This document shows, in pieces, positions 1-7,354 of a DNA stretch of 20,051 nt (its first letter is position 1; the number at the start of each line of letters is the position of its first letter). The notes under the pieces are model-generated. The model made no database searches, was not told the DNA's origin, and worked only from the letters and a program-made list of their open reading frames with translations. Both the position numbers and the translations under genes were made by a program. Origin of the DNA: Bacteroidales bacterium (GTDB lineage Bacteria > Bacteroidota > Bacteroidia > Bacteroidales > UBA932); contig JAILIM010000028.1 of NCBI GenBank assembly GCA_024695285.1, positions 1-20,051 on the forward strand, in the 5' to 3' direction.

Positions 1-2
1 TA

Positions 3-260
3 ATAGGATATACTGATGAGGCGAAGGGAAAAAGAAATATGGCCATCTTGCTCAGTGCCCTTGGCCTTGATCTGGGTCTTGCCATCTGGTCCAGTATCGA
101 TGCTGCCAGAGTGGCGAAAGTAAAGAATATGTATTACCAAGACCTTATCGGAGGAAAAACTCCTGTGGAATTGAGCTTTGGTCCTGCGTTTTCTTTTGCT
201 CCTTCTCAATCCGGCAGTACTCAGATGAGTGCCGGTCTGGCTCTTCAAGTGAAGTTTTAA
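3..260 (+). CDS. C-terminal fragment of a small membrane protein (5' end outside window)
   Basis: The frame is open from base 3 to the TAA at 258-260 without an upstream stop, so the true start is probably left of the window. The ATG at 39 is internal or at best an alternative start. The visible 85 or so codons begin with a short polar stretch (DEAKGKRN), followed by a hydrophobic segment (about MAILLSALGLDLGLAIW) and then a SSIDAARVAKVKN motif. That hydrophobic-WS-I-DA-R-AK-N pattern resembles the C-terminal ends of Bacteroidota TM2/DUF5683-type envelope proteins; this is from memory and not confirmed. The tail after it is polar and ends in alternating residues (LALQVKF), possibly a beta-strand. 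It is not obviously linked to the sugar locus and converges with the minus-strand regulator downstream. Confidence 0.6.
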   Translation: MGYTDEAKGKRNMAILLSALGLDLGLAIWSSIDAARVAKVKNMYYQDLIGGKTPVELSFGPAFSFAPSQSGSTQMSAGLALQVKF

Positions 261-328
261 CGGCCAAGGGCAAGTGAATCGGCAGTCCGGAAGTCGACTT
301 GAAGGACATCAGACTGGAAGATTGGCCG
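261..328. repeat. Inverted repeat in the convergent intergenic gap
   Basis: Directly after the stop of the left-edge gene, CGGCCAA (261-267) is matched by its reverse complement TTGGCCG (322-328). The 54-nt loop contains a perfect 10-bp palindrome, AAGTCGACTT (291-300). The element lies between two convergent genes, where a bidirectional terminator would be expected, but there is no clean GC stem followed by a T tract. The 7-bp arms could also arise by chance. Confidence 0.25.
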
Positions 329-354
329 CTGACGGTTAATTATTGTTAGATGGA

Positions 355-1866
355 TTACAATCCTGCAATAATACTGTCGAAGGACGCGTCAGGGTGCAGG
401 GAATGCTTCTGGAGGAGGCTGTGGTATGAATACACCGTCGTGACGGACATGTTCAGGACCTTGGCGATTTTCTGCCGTTGCGGAATGCCCATGCGGATCA
501 GAGCCAGTATGCGCAACTCGGTGGAAAGCCCTCCGTTTTCCGGCTGCAGTAGCTGGTGCTCCGGCCGCATATGCTCGTTCACGCGTTGCGGGAACTCATG
601 GAAAATGCCGAGGAAGGTGCTGTCGAAGGTGGCCAGCAGGTCGTGGAATTCACTGTCTGCGAAGGACGGCTTCCTGAGCATTGCCATAACAGCCATCTGA
701 CCGTCGCTCCTGGCCGTCTTTCGGAGCGAAGACCGGTAGTCGTCCACCTTGTTCAGATAGTCTACGCATTTTTCCATGTAAAGTGCAAGGAACCCTTCCT
801 TTATCTTGGATACTTCGTTCTCTTTTGCACGGGACCGGTTCAGTCTTTTTGAATACTTGCTCAGCAGCATCAGGGACACAAGTGCCACGGCGAGAAGAAA
901 TGCCGATGTCAGAGAAAACATCACGAATGCCTTCCGCTTCTGTTTTTCCTGCCGCAGGAGCACATTCATGATTTCCAGCTGGGAATGGATGATGTCTTCG
1001 TACTGGACGGCATAGTGGGAAGAGAGAGCATCCTGCTGGGCGGTGCGCATATAACGGTCTGCGCGCTGGATATCCCCCTGGGCAAAGAGTATCCGGGCCA
1101 ATTCATAGAGGGCCCGGTAGGCCTTGACGGAAAGGTGCACGTCATTGACAGCCGACATGGCCAGATACTGGACAGCCTCTTTATAGTCTCCTTTAGCGGC
1201 ATACTCCAGGCCCAGGAAATAGTATGCTTTTGTGGTGTCGTTCAGAGACTTGAGTACGCAGGATTCAAGGTTTTTGATGGCCTGGTCGCTGGGCAGGGAC
1301 CGATTGTGCAGGACGTTATGGTAGTAGGCACATTCGACGGAAGTCGAGTCCCGCCGCCACCACCTCTGGACAATCTGCTCCTGTATGGCGGCATATTCGG
1401 GGTGGTCTTTCTTGAGTTTCCCGAAAATATGATAGCCGGCAGACGCATAGATGCCATAGCCATCGTTTGACAGGGCGGAAGTGTCTATACGCTCGAATAC
1501 ATCCCTCGCGATGGTGAGGGAGTCCATCTTGAACAGAATATTGGCGTGGCATGATTGGCTGAATGCTATCCGTTCGGGATTGTTGCCGCTCAGACGCAGC
1601 ATTTCCCTGACATAGTGATGGCATGAGTCTATGTCGTGGTAGAACAGTATCCTTTCCAGGCCAAGGGCGCGTTCCCATTTGACGGAATTGGATTTCTCGA
1701 CGAGGTACAAGTTCCTCAGCCGGGTATGCTGTTGTACGTAAAGGGAGTCGTAGTATCCCTGCAGTTGCAGCGTCTGGTCCAGACTGTCGAGGACGGCTTG
1801 CTGCCTGCTGGAGCAGGAAAGCAGTGCGAAAATACCGGAAAAGATGAGGACAATGTGTTTTTTCAT
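355..1866 (-). CDS. SusR-like membrane-anchored regulator (DUF6377-type: lipoprotein signal, TPR-like sensor, TM helix, C-terminal HTH)
   Basis: A 503-residue protein that probably senses a glycan signal outside the cytoplasm and controls the divergent operon. It starts with a lipoprotein-type signal (MKKHIVLIFSGIFALLSC, Cys18). Residues about 60-290 are helical and TPR-like, clearest near 213-275 (AYYFLGLEYAAKGDYKEA followed by a second YELARILFAQGDIQRAD unit). A single hydrophobic span lies at about 313-335, followed by a basic, coiled cytoplasmic stretch. The C-terminus at about 448-485 reads LSTELRILALIRMGI...KIAKVLNMSVTTVYSYHS, a LuxR-like helix-turn-helix. This architecture matches the Bacteroidota DUF6377 family that sits next to SusC/SusD loci; assignment is by pattern recognition. 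The ATG at 1866 precedes an ideal signal peptide. The divergent orientation to the sugar operon supports local control. The exact ligand is unknown. Confidence 0.85.
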   Translation of the reverse strand: MKKHIVLIFSGIFALLSCSSRQQAVLDSLDQTLQLQGYYDSLYVQQHTRLRNLYLVEKSNSVKWERALGLERILFYHDIDSCHHYVREMLRLSGNNPERIAFSQSCHANILFKMDSLTIARDVFERIDTSALSNDGYGIYASAGYHIFGKLKKDHPEYAAIQEQIVQRWWRRDSTSVECAYYHNVLHNRSLPSDQAIKNLESCVLKSLNDTTKAYYFLGLEYAAKGDYKEAVQYLAMSAVNDVHLSVKAYRALYELARILFAQGDIQRADRYMRTAQQDALSSHYAVQYEDIIHSQLEIMNVLLRQEKQKRKAFVMFSLTSAFLLAVALVSLMLLSKYSKRLNRSRAKENEVSKIKEGFLALYMEKCVDYLNKVDDYRSSLRKTARSDGQMAVMAMLRKPSFADSEFHDLLATFDSTFLGIFHEFPQRVNEHMRPEHQLLQPENGGLSTELRILALIRMGIPQRQKIAKVLNMSVTTVYSYHSLLQKHSLHPDASFDSIIAGL

Positions 1867-1949
1867 GCCGTAAAGGTATGAATATTTTCTTGTTTTTCCA
1901 TGTTTTGATTCAAATAAATAACACTCTGATAATTAGCACTTAAGATTAT

Positions 1950-1975
1950 AAACAAGATGATATATTCCCTTGTTT
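1950..1975. promoter_or_regulatory. Candidate operator: 7-bp inverted repeat
   Basis: AAACAAG (1950-1956) and CTTGTTT (1969-1975) are exact reverse complements, separated by a 12-bp AT-rich spacer, giving a centre-to-centre spacing of 19 bp. It lies between the two divergent starts and upstream of the candidate -7 element of the operon. This is a reasonable position for activator binding by the adjacent SusR-like regulator. The link to that protein is inference, and short AT-rich repeats occur by chance. Confidence 0.3.
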
Positions 1976-2012
1976 TTACTTTTGGGCCTATATAACGAGG
2001 GTTATTTGTGCA

Positions 2013-2020
2013 TATTTTTG
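2013..2020 (+). promoter_or_regulatory. Candidate -7 promoter element for the sugar operon
   Basis: TATTTTTG matches the Bacteroidota -7 consensus TAnnTTTG exactly and lies about 42 nt before the ATG at 2062, which would leave a short leader. A TTTG occurs at 1981-1984 but is 28 nt upstream, too far for a standard -33 partner. A weak -33 box would fit a promoter that depends on an activator, which is inference. An alternative is TATTTGTG at 2003-2010 with one mismatch, about 18 nt from the same TTTG. Confidence 0.3.
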
Positions 2021-2061
2021 TGTCGAACATCTCCTCAAAATAATGTAAAACCACATGTTCC

Positions 2062-4257
2062 ATGAAGAAACACTTTTTATTCTTTGCCGTATTGTTCCTT
2101 GCGCTGCTGCCAGGGTGCGTGGAAGAAGCGACTCCGGTCGGCTCCGGTGTTAATAAGTCGGAGCTCACTGTAGACAAGGAACAGATCCATGTTCCTGCCC
2201 AGGCATCAGAGGATGCCTTCACCATCTCCTCCAATTGTTATTGGAATGTGTCCGCTACCGATGTGGACGGGAAGCCCGTCACCTGGGTGAGCTTGAGCAA
2301 GGATTCGGGACAGGCCACGGAAAGTATTAAAGTAGGTGTGTCCGCCAATTCCAAAACGGAGGAAAGGAGGGCCATAATACGTATTTCGTCTCCGTCCTCA
2401 GAAGAACTCACCAGAACGGTCCAGCTCGTCCAGGATGCAGGCGAATATGCTGCTGTGGAAGGCTACGCTTTCCCGATCGTGGAATGCTTTGAAATCGATT
2501 CTCCGGAAACCCGCAAGCTTACAAATGCCGTGGTTGCCGGAAATGAGTGTGTGTTCCTCAAGGGTATGGTGCTTTCCCGCAGTAATCCGGAGGGTTCCCT
2601 GGAGTTTGTGTGCCCGTCGCACACGCAGCCGTCGGCCGGTGATGATGCAGACCGCAGCATCCACCGCAGCATCCGGATGGACGGTTTCGAGCAGGGCGAG
2701 TCCGTCTTGATTTCAGCGCCTGTGAAGGAAGCTCTCAGCGGAGAGCTCCGTCTGATGCTTGGTGCCCGCGCAGCCTCCTTCACAAAGGCAGGCTGGTCCT
2801 ATTACTGGAGTGGCGACGGCGAAAGCTGGAACAAGATCAACGTGCCCAACGCCATCACTCCCGGTTCCGACGCCGTCTGGAACATTATCTACTTCACCAT
2901 TCCCGAAGCCCAGGCCATCCCTGCCGGAGAAACCATCCATTTTAAGATTACCGCGGACGCCAAGCCTTCCAAGGAATACATTTCCATATCCAATACCATT
3001 TGTGTGTGTCCCGCCAAGGGTGAGCCAGGGAACGTACCGGCCATGGACGACACGAAGATAGCGTTCTCGACCAGTTTCGACGACCTGCTGGACAGCTATG
3101 CGTCCGATGTGCGGTATCCTCTGGGCTGGCTCAGGACGGCAACGACCAGTTATGCTTCCAACTTTTCTTCCTTCAACAGCCAGTATGTGGTGCCTGCCAG
3201 TCTCGGGTCTTTCGCCCAGGCAAAAGGCTGCTATGAGCGCCCGGGCTATTTGCAGGTCGGATTCTACGATGAATCGCTCTGGACCCGTATGTGCTGCGGC
3301 AACTATACGATCAAGATAGGGGAGCGTCTCAAGCAGATGGGCATTGCACTGGCCGACGTCAATATCAGCTTGAAGGCCTGCAACATGAAGGACTTCCGTG
3401 GATACGACAACGTGGCTCGGGTGACATTGTCCTCCGGCGACCAGAATTATGTGCTGGAAGGCCTTCAGGACGGTGTCTTTGCAGCCTTCTCCAAAGAATT
3501 TACCAATCTTGGGCCGGAGTCTGTTATCGAGATCTTCAGCCCAAGGCTTACTGAAGACCAGCTTGCCGCCCTTGGCAGGGGAGTGAACGCCGCAAACCTG
3601 CAGGACTATCGTTTCTTCATTGACGATATCGTGGTGGAAATAACCAAGATTCACGCATATGGCAGTGATGACCCCGGAACCGACCCCGGAACCGATCCCG
3701 GAACCGATCCTGGAGATGATCCCGGCACAGAAAAGGAAACCCGGACACTTCATTTTGACTTTTCAGGCCCCGCACCTGCCGGCTGGCCGGACAAGGACAA
3801 GTGGCAGACCGGCCCGGGAGAAAAAGCGTGCATCTACAGCCTTGACGGCGTGGACTATGAGTTCTTCCTCACCGAATGCGGCAATGCAAGCCTGGCGCGT
3901 GTGGCGTGGGTGGAGGCAAAGGGCGGCCTGGTGATGTTCGCCGCCTGGCGATATATTGGACTGCCCGCCGTCGAAGGCTTCAGGCTGGTGAAGCTGTCCG
4001 GCGTCAACTGCCTGACGTCCAGCAGCTCCCGCAAAGCTGGAATAGTGACCGCCGTGGCTCTCACCAACGAGGGTACCACCATTGAAGAGGCACATACCTT
4101 TGTCTCCGGCGGAGAAAGCATCACCTGGGCAACCAGCGGTGAGACATACTCCTACAGCCTGACGGGTACTGCGGCCAATACCCGGTACTACTTTATGTGC
4201 ACTGGAGGCGGCATAGGCGTATCTTCCCTGGACCTTGTTTACGAAAAAGCAGAATAA
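2062..4257 (+). CDS. BACON-domain surface lipoprotein, probable glycan-binding protein
   Basis: A 731-residue exported lipoprotein that probably binds the target glycan at the cell surface. The signal peptide ends in a lipobox LLPGC (Cys19). Residues about 33-127 form a BACON domain: the early FTISSNCYWNVSA pattern, a central WVSLSKDSG, and the closing RTVQLVQDAG strand are typical. BACON domains are usually linked to carbohydrate or mucin binding. Residues about 130-530 are beta-rich and look like two jelly-roll-type modules (a second begins near IAFSTSFDDLLDSY), which I cannot assign to a family. A DPGT-repeat linker (about 537-556) leads to a C-terminal module of about 175 residues. It is the first gene of the operon, 11 nt before the SusC-type gene; surface glycan-binding proteins more often follow SusD. 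The ATG at 2062 is supported by the signal peptide directly after it. Confidence 0.85.
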   Translation: MKKHFLFFAVLFLALLPGCVEEATPVGSGVNKSELTVDKEQIHVPAQASEDAFTISSNCYWNVSATDVDGKPVTWVSLSKDSGQATESIKVGVSANSKTEERRAIIRISSPSSEELTRTVQLVQDAGEYAAVEGYAFPIVECFEIDSPETRKLTNAVVAGNECVFLKGMVLSRSNPEGSLEFVCPSHTQPSAGDDADRSIHRSIRMDGFEQGESVLISAPVKEALSGELRLMLGARAASFTKAGWSYYWSGDGESWNKINVPNAITPGSDAVWNIIYFTIPEAQAIPAGETIHFKITADAKPSKEYISISNTICVCPAKGEPGNVPAMDDTKIAFSTSFDDLLDSYASDVRYPLGWLRTATTSYASNFSSFNSQYVVPASLGSFAQAKGCYERPGYLQVGFYDESLWTRMCCGNYTIKIGERLKQMGIALADVNISLKACNMKDFRGYDNVARVTLSSGDQNYVLEGLQDGVFAAFSKEFTNLGPESVIEIFSPRLTEDQLAALGRGVNAANLQDYRFFIDDIVVEITKIHAYGSDDPGTDPGTDPGTDPGDDPGTEKETRTLHFDFSGPAPAGWPDKDKWQTGPGEKACIYSLDGVDYEFFLTECGNASLARVAWVEAKGGLVMFAAWRYIGLPAVEGFRLVKLSGVNCLTSSSSRKAGIVTAVALTNEGTTIEEAHTFVSGGESITWATSGETYSYSLTGTAANTRYYFMCTGGGIGVSSLDLVYEKAE
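3670..3729 (+). repeat. Five tandem 12-bp repeats encoding a DPGT linker
   Basis: Five in-frame 12-bp units of the form GAYCCYGGnnnn encode DPGT-DPGT-DPGT-DPGD-DPGT. They form a flexible acidic, proline-rich linker between the beta-rich body and the C-terminal module of the surface lipoprotein. The first three units are nearly identical, which makes copy number prone to change by slippage. Confidence 0.9.
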
Positions 4258-4268
4258 TTGACAACCAT

Positions 4269-7200
4269 ATGAAAAAGCTCGTTTTCATATTGCTGGGTCT
4301 CTTGTCGGCCATCCAGCTTGTACATGCCCAGCCCACGCTCATCAGCGGTTTGGTGAAGGATGAGGGCGGAAATCCCGTAATAGGCGCCGCCGTATTCCTT
4401 ACAGGAAGCCAGAACGGCGCCGTCGCCGATGTGGACGGCCGCTTCGTGCTCAGCCTCCCTGAAAAGCCCGCCCAAGGGGCTACACTCACCTTTTCCTGCC
4501 TGGGCTATGTGGACCAGGTGGTTGCCATCGGCGAGAGAACAGAGTTTGAAATCGTCATGATGGCTGATAACCAGATGTTAGAAGAGACCGTGGTCATCGG
4601 TTACTCGACGGTCAAGAAAAAGGATTTGACCGGCGCCCTGTCCACGGTCGGAGGCGAAGACATTTCGCAGCGAAAGACCCAGACCATCTCCCAGGCCTTG
4701 CAGGGGGCGATGCCTGGAGTCACCGTCACCCGAAGCAATTCGGCTCCGGGCTCGGAGGCAACCATACGCGTACGCGGCATAACTTCCATGACCGACGGAT
4801 CCACCGACCCTTACATCCTCATCGACGGCGTCCCCGGCTCCCTGAGTGACGTGAACCCGGAAGACATCGAGAACCTGACTGTGCTGAAAGATGCCGCCTC
4901 CGCCTCCATCTACGGCTCGCAAGCCGCTGCGGGTGTGATTCTGATCACGACCAAACGTGCGGTCAAAGGCAAGAGCAATGTCTCATATTCCTACTCACTG
5001 GGAGTCGATACGCCCACGCTCATGCCCCGGTACATGGATGCTGTGAGTTATATGGATGCCGTGAACGAACTCAAATACAACGACCTTCCGGGAAGCGGCT
5101 GGTACCAGGCATACGACAAGGACTTGATCGCACATTATTGGGAATTGAACGCCGTCAACCCCGACGATTATCCTAACACGGACTGGATGGGGCTGGTGAT
5201 GAACAATATGGCCCTTCGTCACGCGCACAACCTGAAATTCTCCGTGGCCGGTGAAAAGCTGCGCTCCAGCGTGAGCCTGGGCCTGGACGATGTCAAGGGC
5301 CTCTACAAGGCCAGCAACAGCTGGAAGCGCTACACCGCCCGTATGAACAACGATCTGGGTATCTTCTCCTGGCTCACCCTTTCCACCGACCTGTCTCTGA
5401 TCTATGTGGACAAACTGTCACCTCACAGCTCTCCGGCACTCAAGATGCGGTACATGCCTGCCATCTATCCGGCTGTCTGGACAAATGGGAATTACGCCCA
5501 GGGCAAGGATGGCAGCAATATCTATGCGGCCCTGATGTCGGGTGGCGAAAACAACACCGACTCCTTCAAGACCACCGGAAAATTCCAGCTGGAGGCAAAA
5601 CCTCTGAAGGAACTCACTTTCACGCTGCTTTATTCGCCCATGCTCTATTTCTCCCAGGCCACGGACTTCCAGAGGCAGACCCCGTATTTCTATAAAGGGG
5701 AGACGACCAGCGGGAAATACATTGCAGAAGCCCTCACCACCACCCTGGAAGAAAGCCGGGGCTGGCGCTATGCCGGCACCGTGCAGGCTTATGTGAACTA
5801 CCAGAAGACCTTTGGCGACTATCACAATGTGGGCGCAATGGCCGGTTATGAGAACTACTACACCACGAGCAAGAGCATAGTGGCCGGCAACTCCGATTTC
5901 CCGAATGCCCTGATCGAAGACCTGAAAGCGGGCAACCCATCCACTGCCACGGCCACTTCAAGCAATGTATACGAACTGGCCAGAAACTCCTTCTTCGGCC
6001 GTCTTATGTATAACTATGCTTCCCGCTATTATGTGCAGGGGAATATCCGTTGCGACGGCACTTCACGCTTTGCACCGGCATACCGCTGGGGCACTTTCCT
6101 TTCGGCTTCGGCGGGCTGGCAGTTTTCCGAGGAGCCTTTCTTCGAGCCCCTCAGGAAGGTGGTAAACCAGGGAAAGCTGCGTGTTTCCTACGGCGAACTT
6201 GGCAATGAGCGCATAGGCGGCTATTATCCCTATCAGTCCATGCTGTCGGTCAGTCATCCCGTAGCTTATGTGGGCGATGGGGCCGCTTCCGTCACGGGTT
6301 ACGCGCAAGGCACCGCAGTGGTCCCCGACCTCACGTGGGAGAGCACGTCCACCATCGACGCTGGTCTTGACCTGTCTCTTTGGAACAACCGCCTCAGCTT
6401 TACCGGTGACTGGTATTACAAGAAGACCCGGGGAATGCTGATTGAGGTTCCGGTGGCCCCTGTCATCGGTCTTTCCAATCCCTACGACAACCTGGGCGAG
6501 ATGCACACCACGGGATGGGAACTGTCCCTGGGATGGCGCGACACGGTGGGTGATTTCACCTACAAGGTGAACATGAACCTTTCCGATGACGTCTCGGTCA
6601 TGGGCAACATTTCCGGCAAGGAGGTGATTTCTTCCGGCAAGATTATCAAGGAAGGCTTTGAATACCAGTCATGGTATGGCTACCGCAGCAACGGACTGTT
6701 CCAGACACAGGAAGAAGTGGATTCCGCACCCACTCTGGGTACGCAATACCCCGGTGACGTGCGTTATGTGAACATTGCGGATGCGATGGGGGCCACAGAA
6801 TCCATTACGGCCGAACAGGACCGCACGGTGCTGTGTTCCTCACTGCCGCACTTCAGTTTCGGCGCCACCGTGGACCTGTTCTGGAAGAACTTCGATTTCA
6901 ACCTGACCTTGCAGGGAGTAGGCAAGCGTAACGGATATCTGAACGATTATATGGTGCAACCTCTTCGTGGCCAGGTGTACAACTTCCCCACCTATCTGGC
7001 GGGCGGCAATTCCTGGAGCTACAAAAACACCATCGAGCAGAATGCCCGGGTCAAATATCCCCGTTACTCTTGGGTGTCGGGCGGTTCCACTTCCACGATG
7101 GGCAACTATGCATACTCCGACTACTGGATCATCGACGGCGCCTACCTGCGCATAAAGAACATCACCCTGGGCTATACTCTGCCGTCCAAATGGTTCAAGG

Positions 7201-7349
7201 CGGTGGGCGTCAAGGACCTGAGGGTGGCGGCAACCCTGACGGATTTCTTCACTTTCAGCCACTATCCGGTGGGCTGGGATCCTGAAGTGGGCGCCACTTC
7301 CTATCCAATCACCAAGTCGGCCGTTTTCTCCGTTTCAATTAAAATCTAG
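4269..7349 (+). CDS. SusC/RagA-family TonB-dependent outer-membrane transporter
   Basis: A 1026-residue outer-membrane beta-barrel that imports oligosaccharides using TonB energy. The start at 4269 gives a clean signal peptide (MKKLVFILLGLLSAIQLVHA, cleavage before Gln21). An open-frame ATG at 4197 lies inside the upstream gene and would add 24 basic residues, so it is rejected. After the signal come a carboxypeptidase-regulatory-like domain (about 24-95, ISGLVKDEGGNPVIGA and later FSCLGY), a TonB box (EETVVIGY, 105-112) and a plug domain (about 113-230) with the typical YILIDGVPG and LKDAASASIYGSQAAAGVILITTK-type motifs. The rest is barrel, ending in the strand FSVSIKI. Length is normal for the family. 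It is followed 5 nt later by its SusD partner. The imported substrate cannot be read from sequence. Confidence 0.96.
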   Translation: MKKLVFILLGLLSAIQLVHAQPTLISGLVKDEGGNPVIGAAVFLTGSQNGAVADVDGRFVLSLPEKPAQGATLTFSCLGYVDQVVAIGERTEFEIVMMADNQMLEETVVIGYSTVKKKDLTGALSTVGGEDISQRKTQTISQALQGAMPGVTVTRSNSAPGSEATIRVRGITSMTDGSTDPYILIDGVPGSLSDVNPEDIENLTVLKDAASASIYGSQAAAGVILITTKRAVKGKSNVSYSYSLGVDTPTLMPRYMDAVSYMDAVNELKYNDLPGSGWYQAYDKDLIAHYWELNAVNPDDYPNTDWMGLVMNNMALRHAHNLKFSVAGEKLRSSVSLGLDDVKGLYKASNSWKRYTARMNNDLGIFSWLTLSTDLSLIYVDKLSPHSSPALKMRYMPAIYPAVWTNGNYAQGKDGSNIYAALMSGGENNTDSFKTTGKFQLEAKPLKELTFTLLYSPMLYFSQATDFQRQTPYFYKGETTSGKYIAEALTTTLEESRGWRYAGTVQAYVNYQKTFGDYHNVGAMAGYENYYTTSKSIVAGNSDFPNALIEDLKAGNPSTATATSSNVYELARNSFFGRLMYNYASRYYVQGNIRCDGTSRFAPAYRWGTFLSASAGWQFSEEPFFEPLRKVVNQGKLRVSYGELGNERIGGYYPYQSMLSVSHPVAYVGDGAASVTGYAQGTAVVPDLTWESTSTIDAGLDLSLWNNRLSFTGDWYYKKTRGMLIEVPVAPVIGLSNPYDNLGEMHTTGWELSLGWRDTVGDFTYKVNMNLSDDVSVMGNISGKEVISSGKIIKEGFEYQSWYGYRSNGLFQTQEEVDSAPTLGTQYPGDVRYVNIADAMGATESITAEQDRTVLCSSLPHFSFGATVDLFWKNFDFNLTLQGVGKRNGYLNDYMVQPLRGQVYNFPTYLAGGNSWSYKNTIEQNARVKYPRYSWVSGGSTSTMGNYAYSDYWIIDGAYLRIKNITLGYTLPSKWFKAVGVKDLRVAATLTDFFTFSHYPVGWDPEVGATSYPITKSAVFSVSIKI

Positions 7350-7354
7350 GACCT

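Larger units (their letters stand above)
1867..2061. promoter_or_regulatory. AT-rich divergent intergenic region between regulator and sugar operon
   Basis: This 195-bp gap separates two divergent starts (1866 on minus, 2062 on plus) and must hold promoters for both the regulator and the operon. It is visibly much richer in A/T than the flanking genes. It contains one clear inverted repeat (1950-1975) and a plausible Bacteroidota -7 element reading toward the operon (2013-2020). I find no convincing promoter for the minus-strand gene: the closest candidate on that strand, TTTATTTG (about 1911-1918), has one mismatch to TAnnTTTG and no well-placed -33 element. No small RNA, riboswitch or attenuator is recognisable. 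Confidence 0.55.

Noticed and set aside
2713..3753. A 346-codon open frame on the minus strand inside the BACON lipoprotein gene
   Set aside because: It is antisense to a well-supported gene, has no recognisable domain, and is typical of long shadow frames in GC-rich coding DNA.
4197..4268. Earlier ATG (4197) for the SusC-type gene
   Set aside because: It lies inside the preceding gene and adds 24 basic residues before a perfect signal peptide that starts at 4269.
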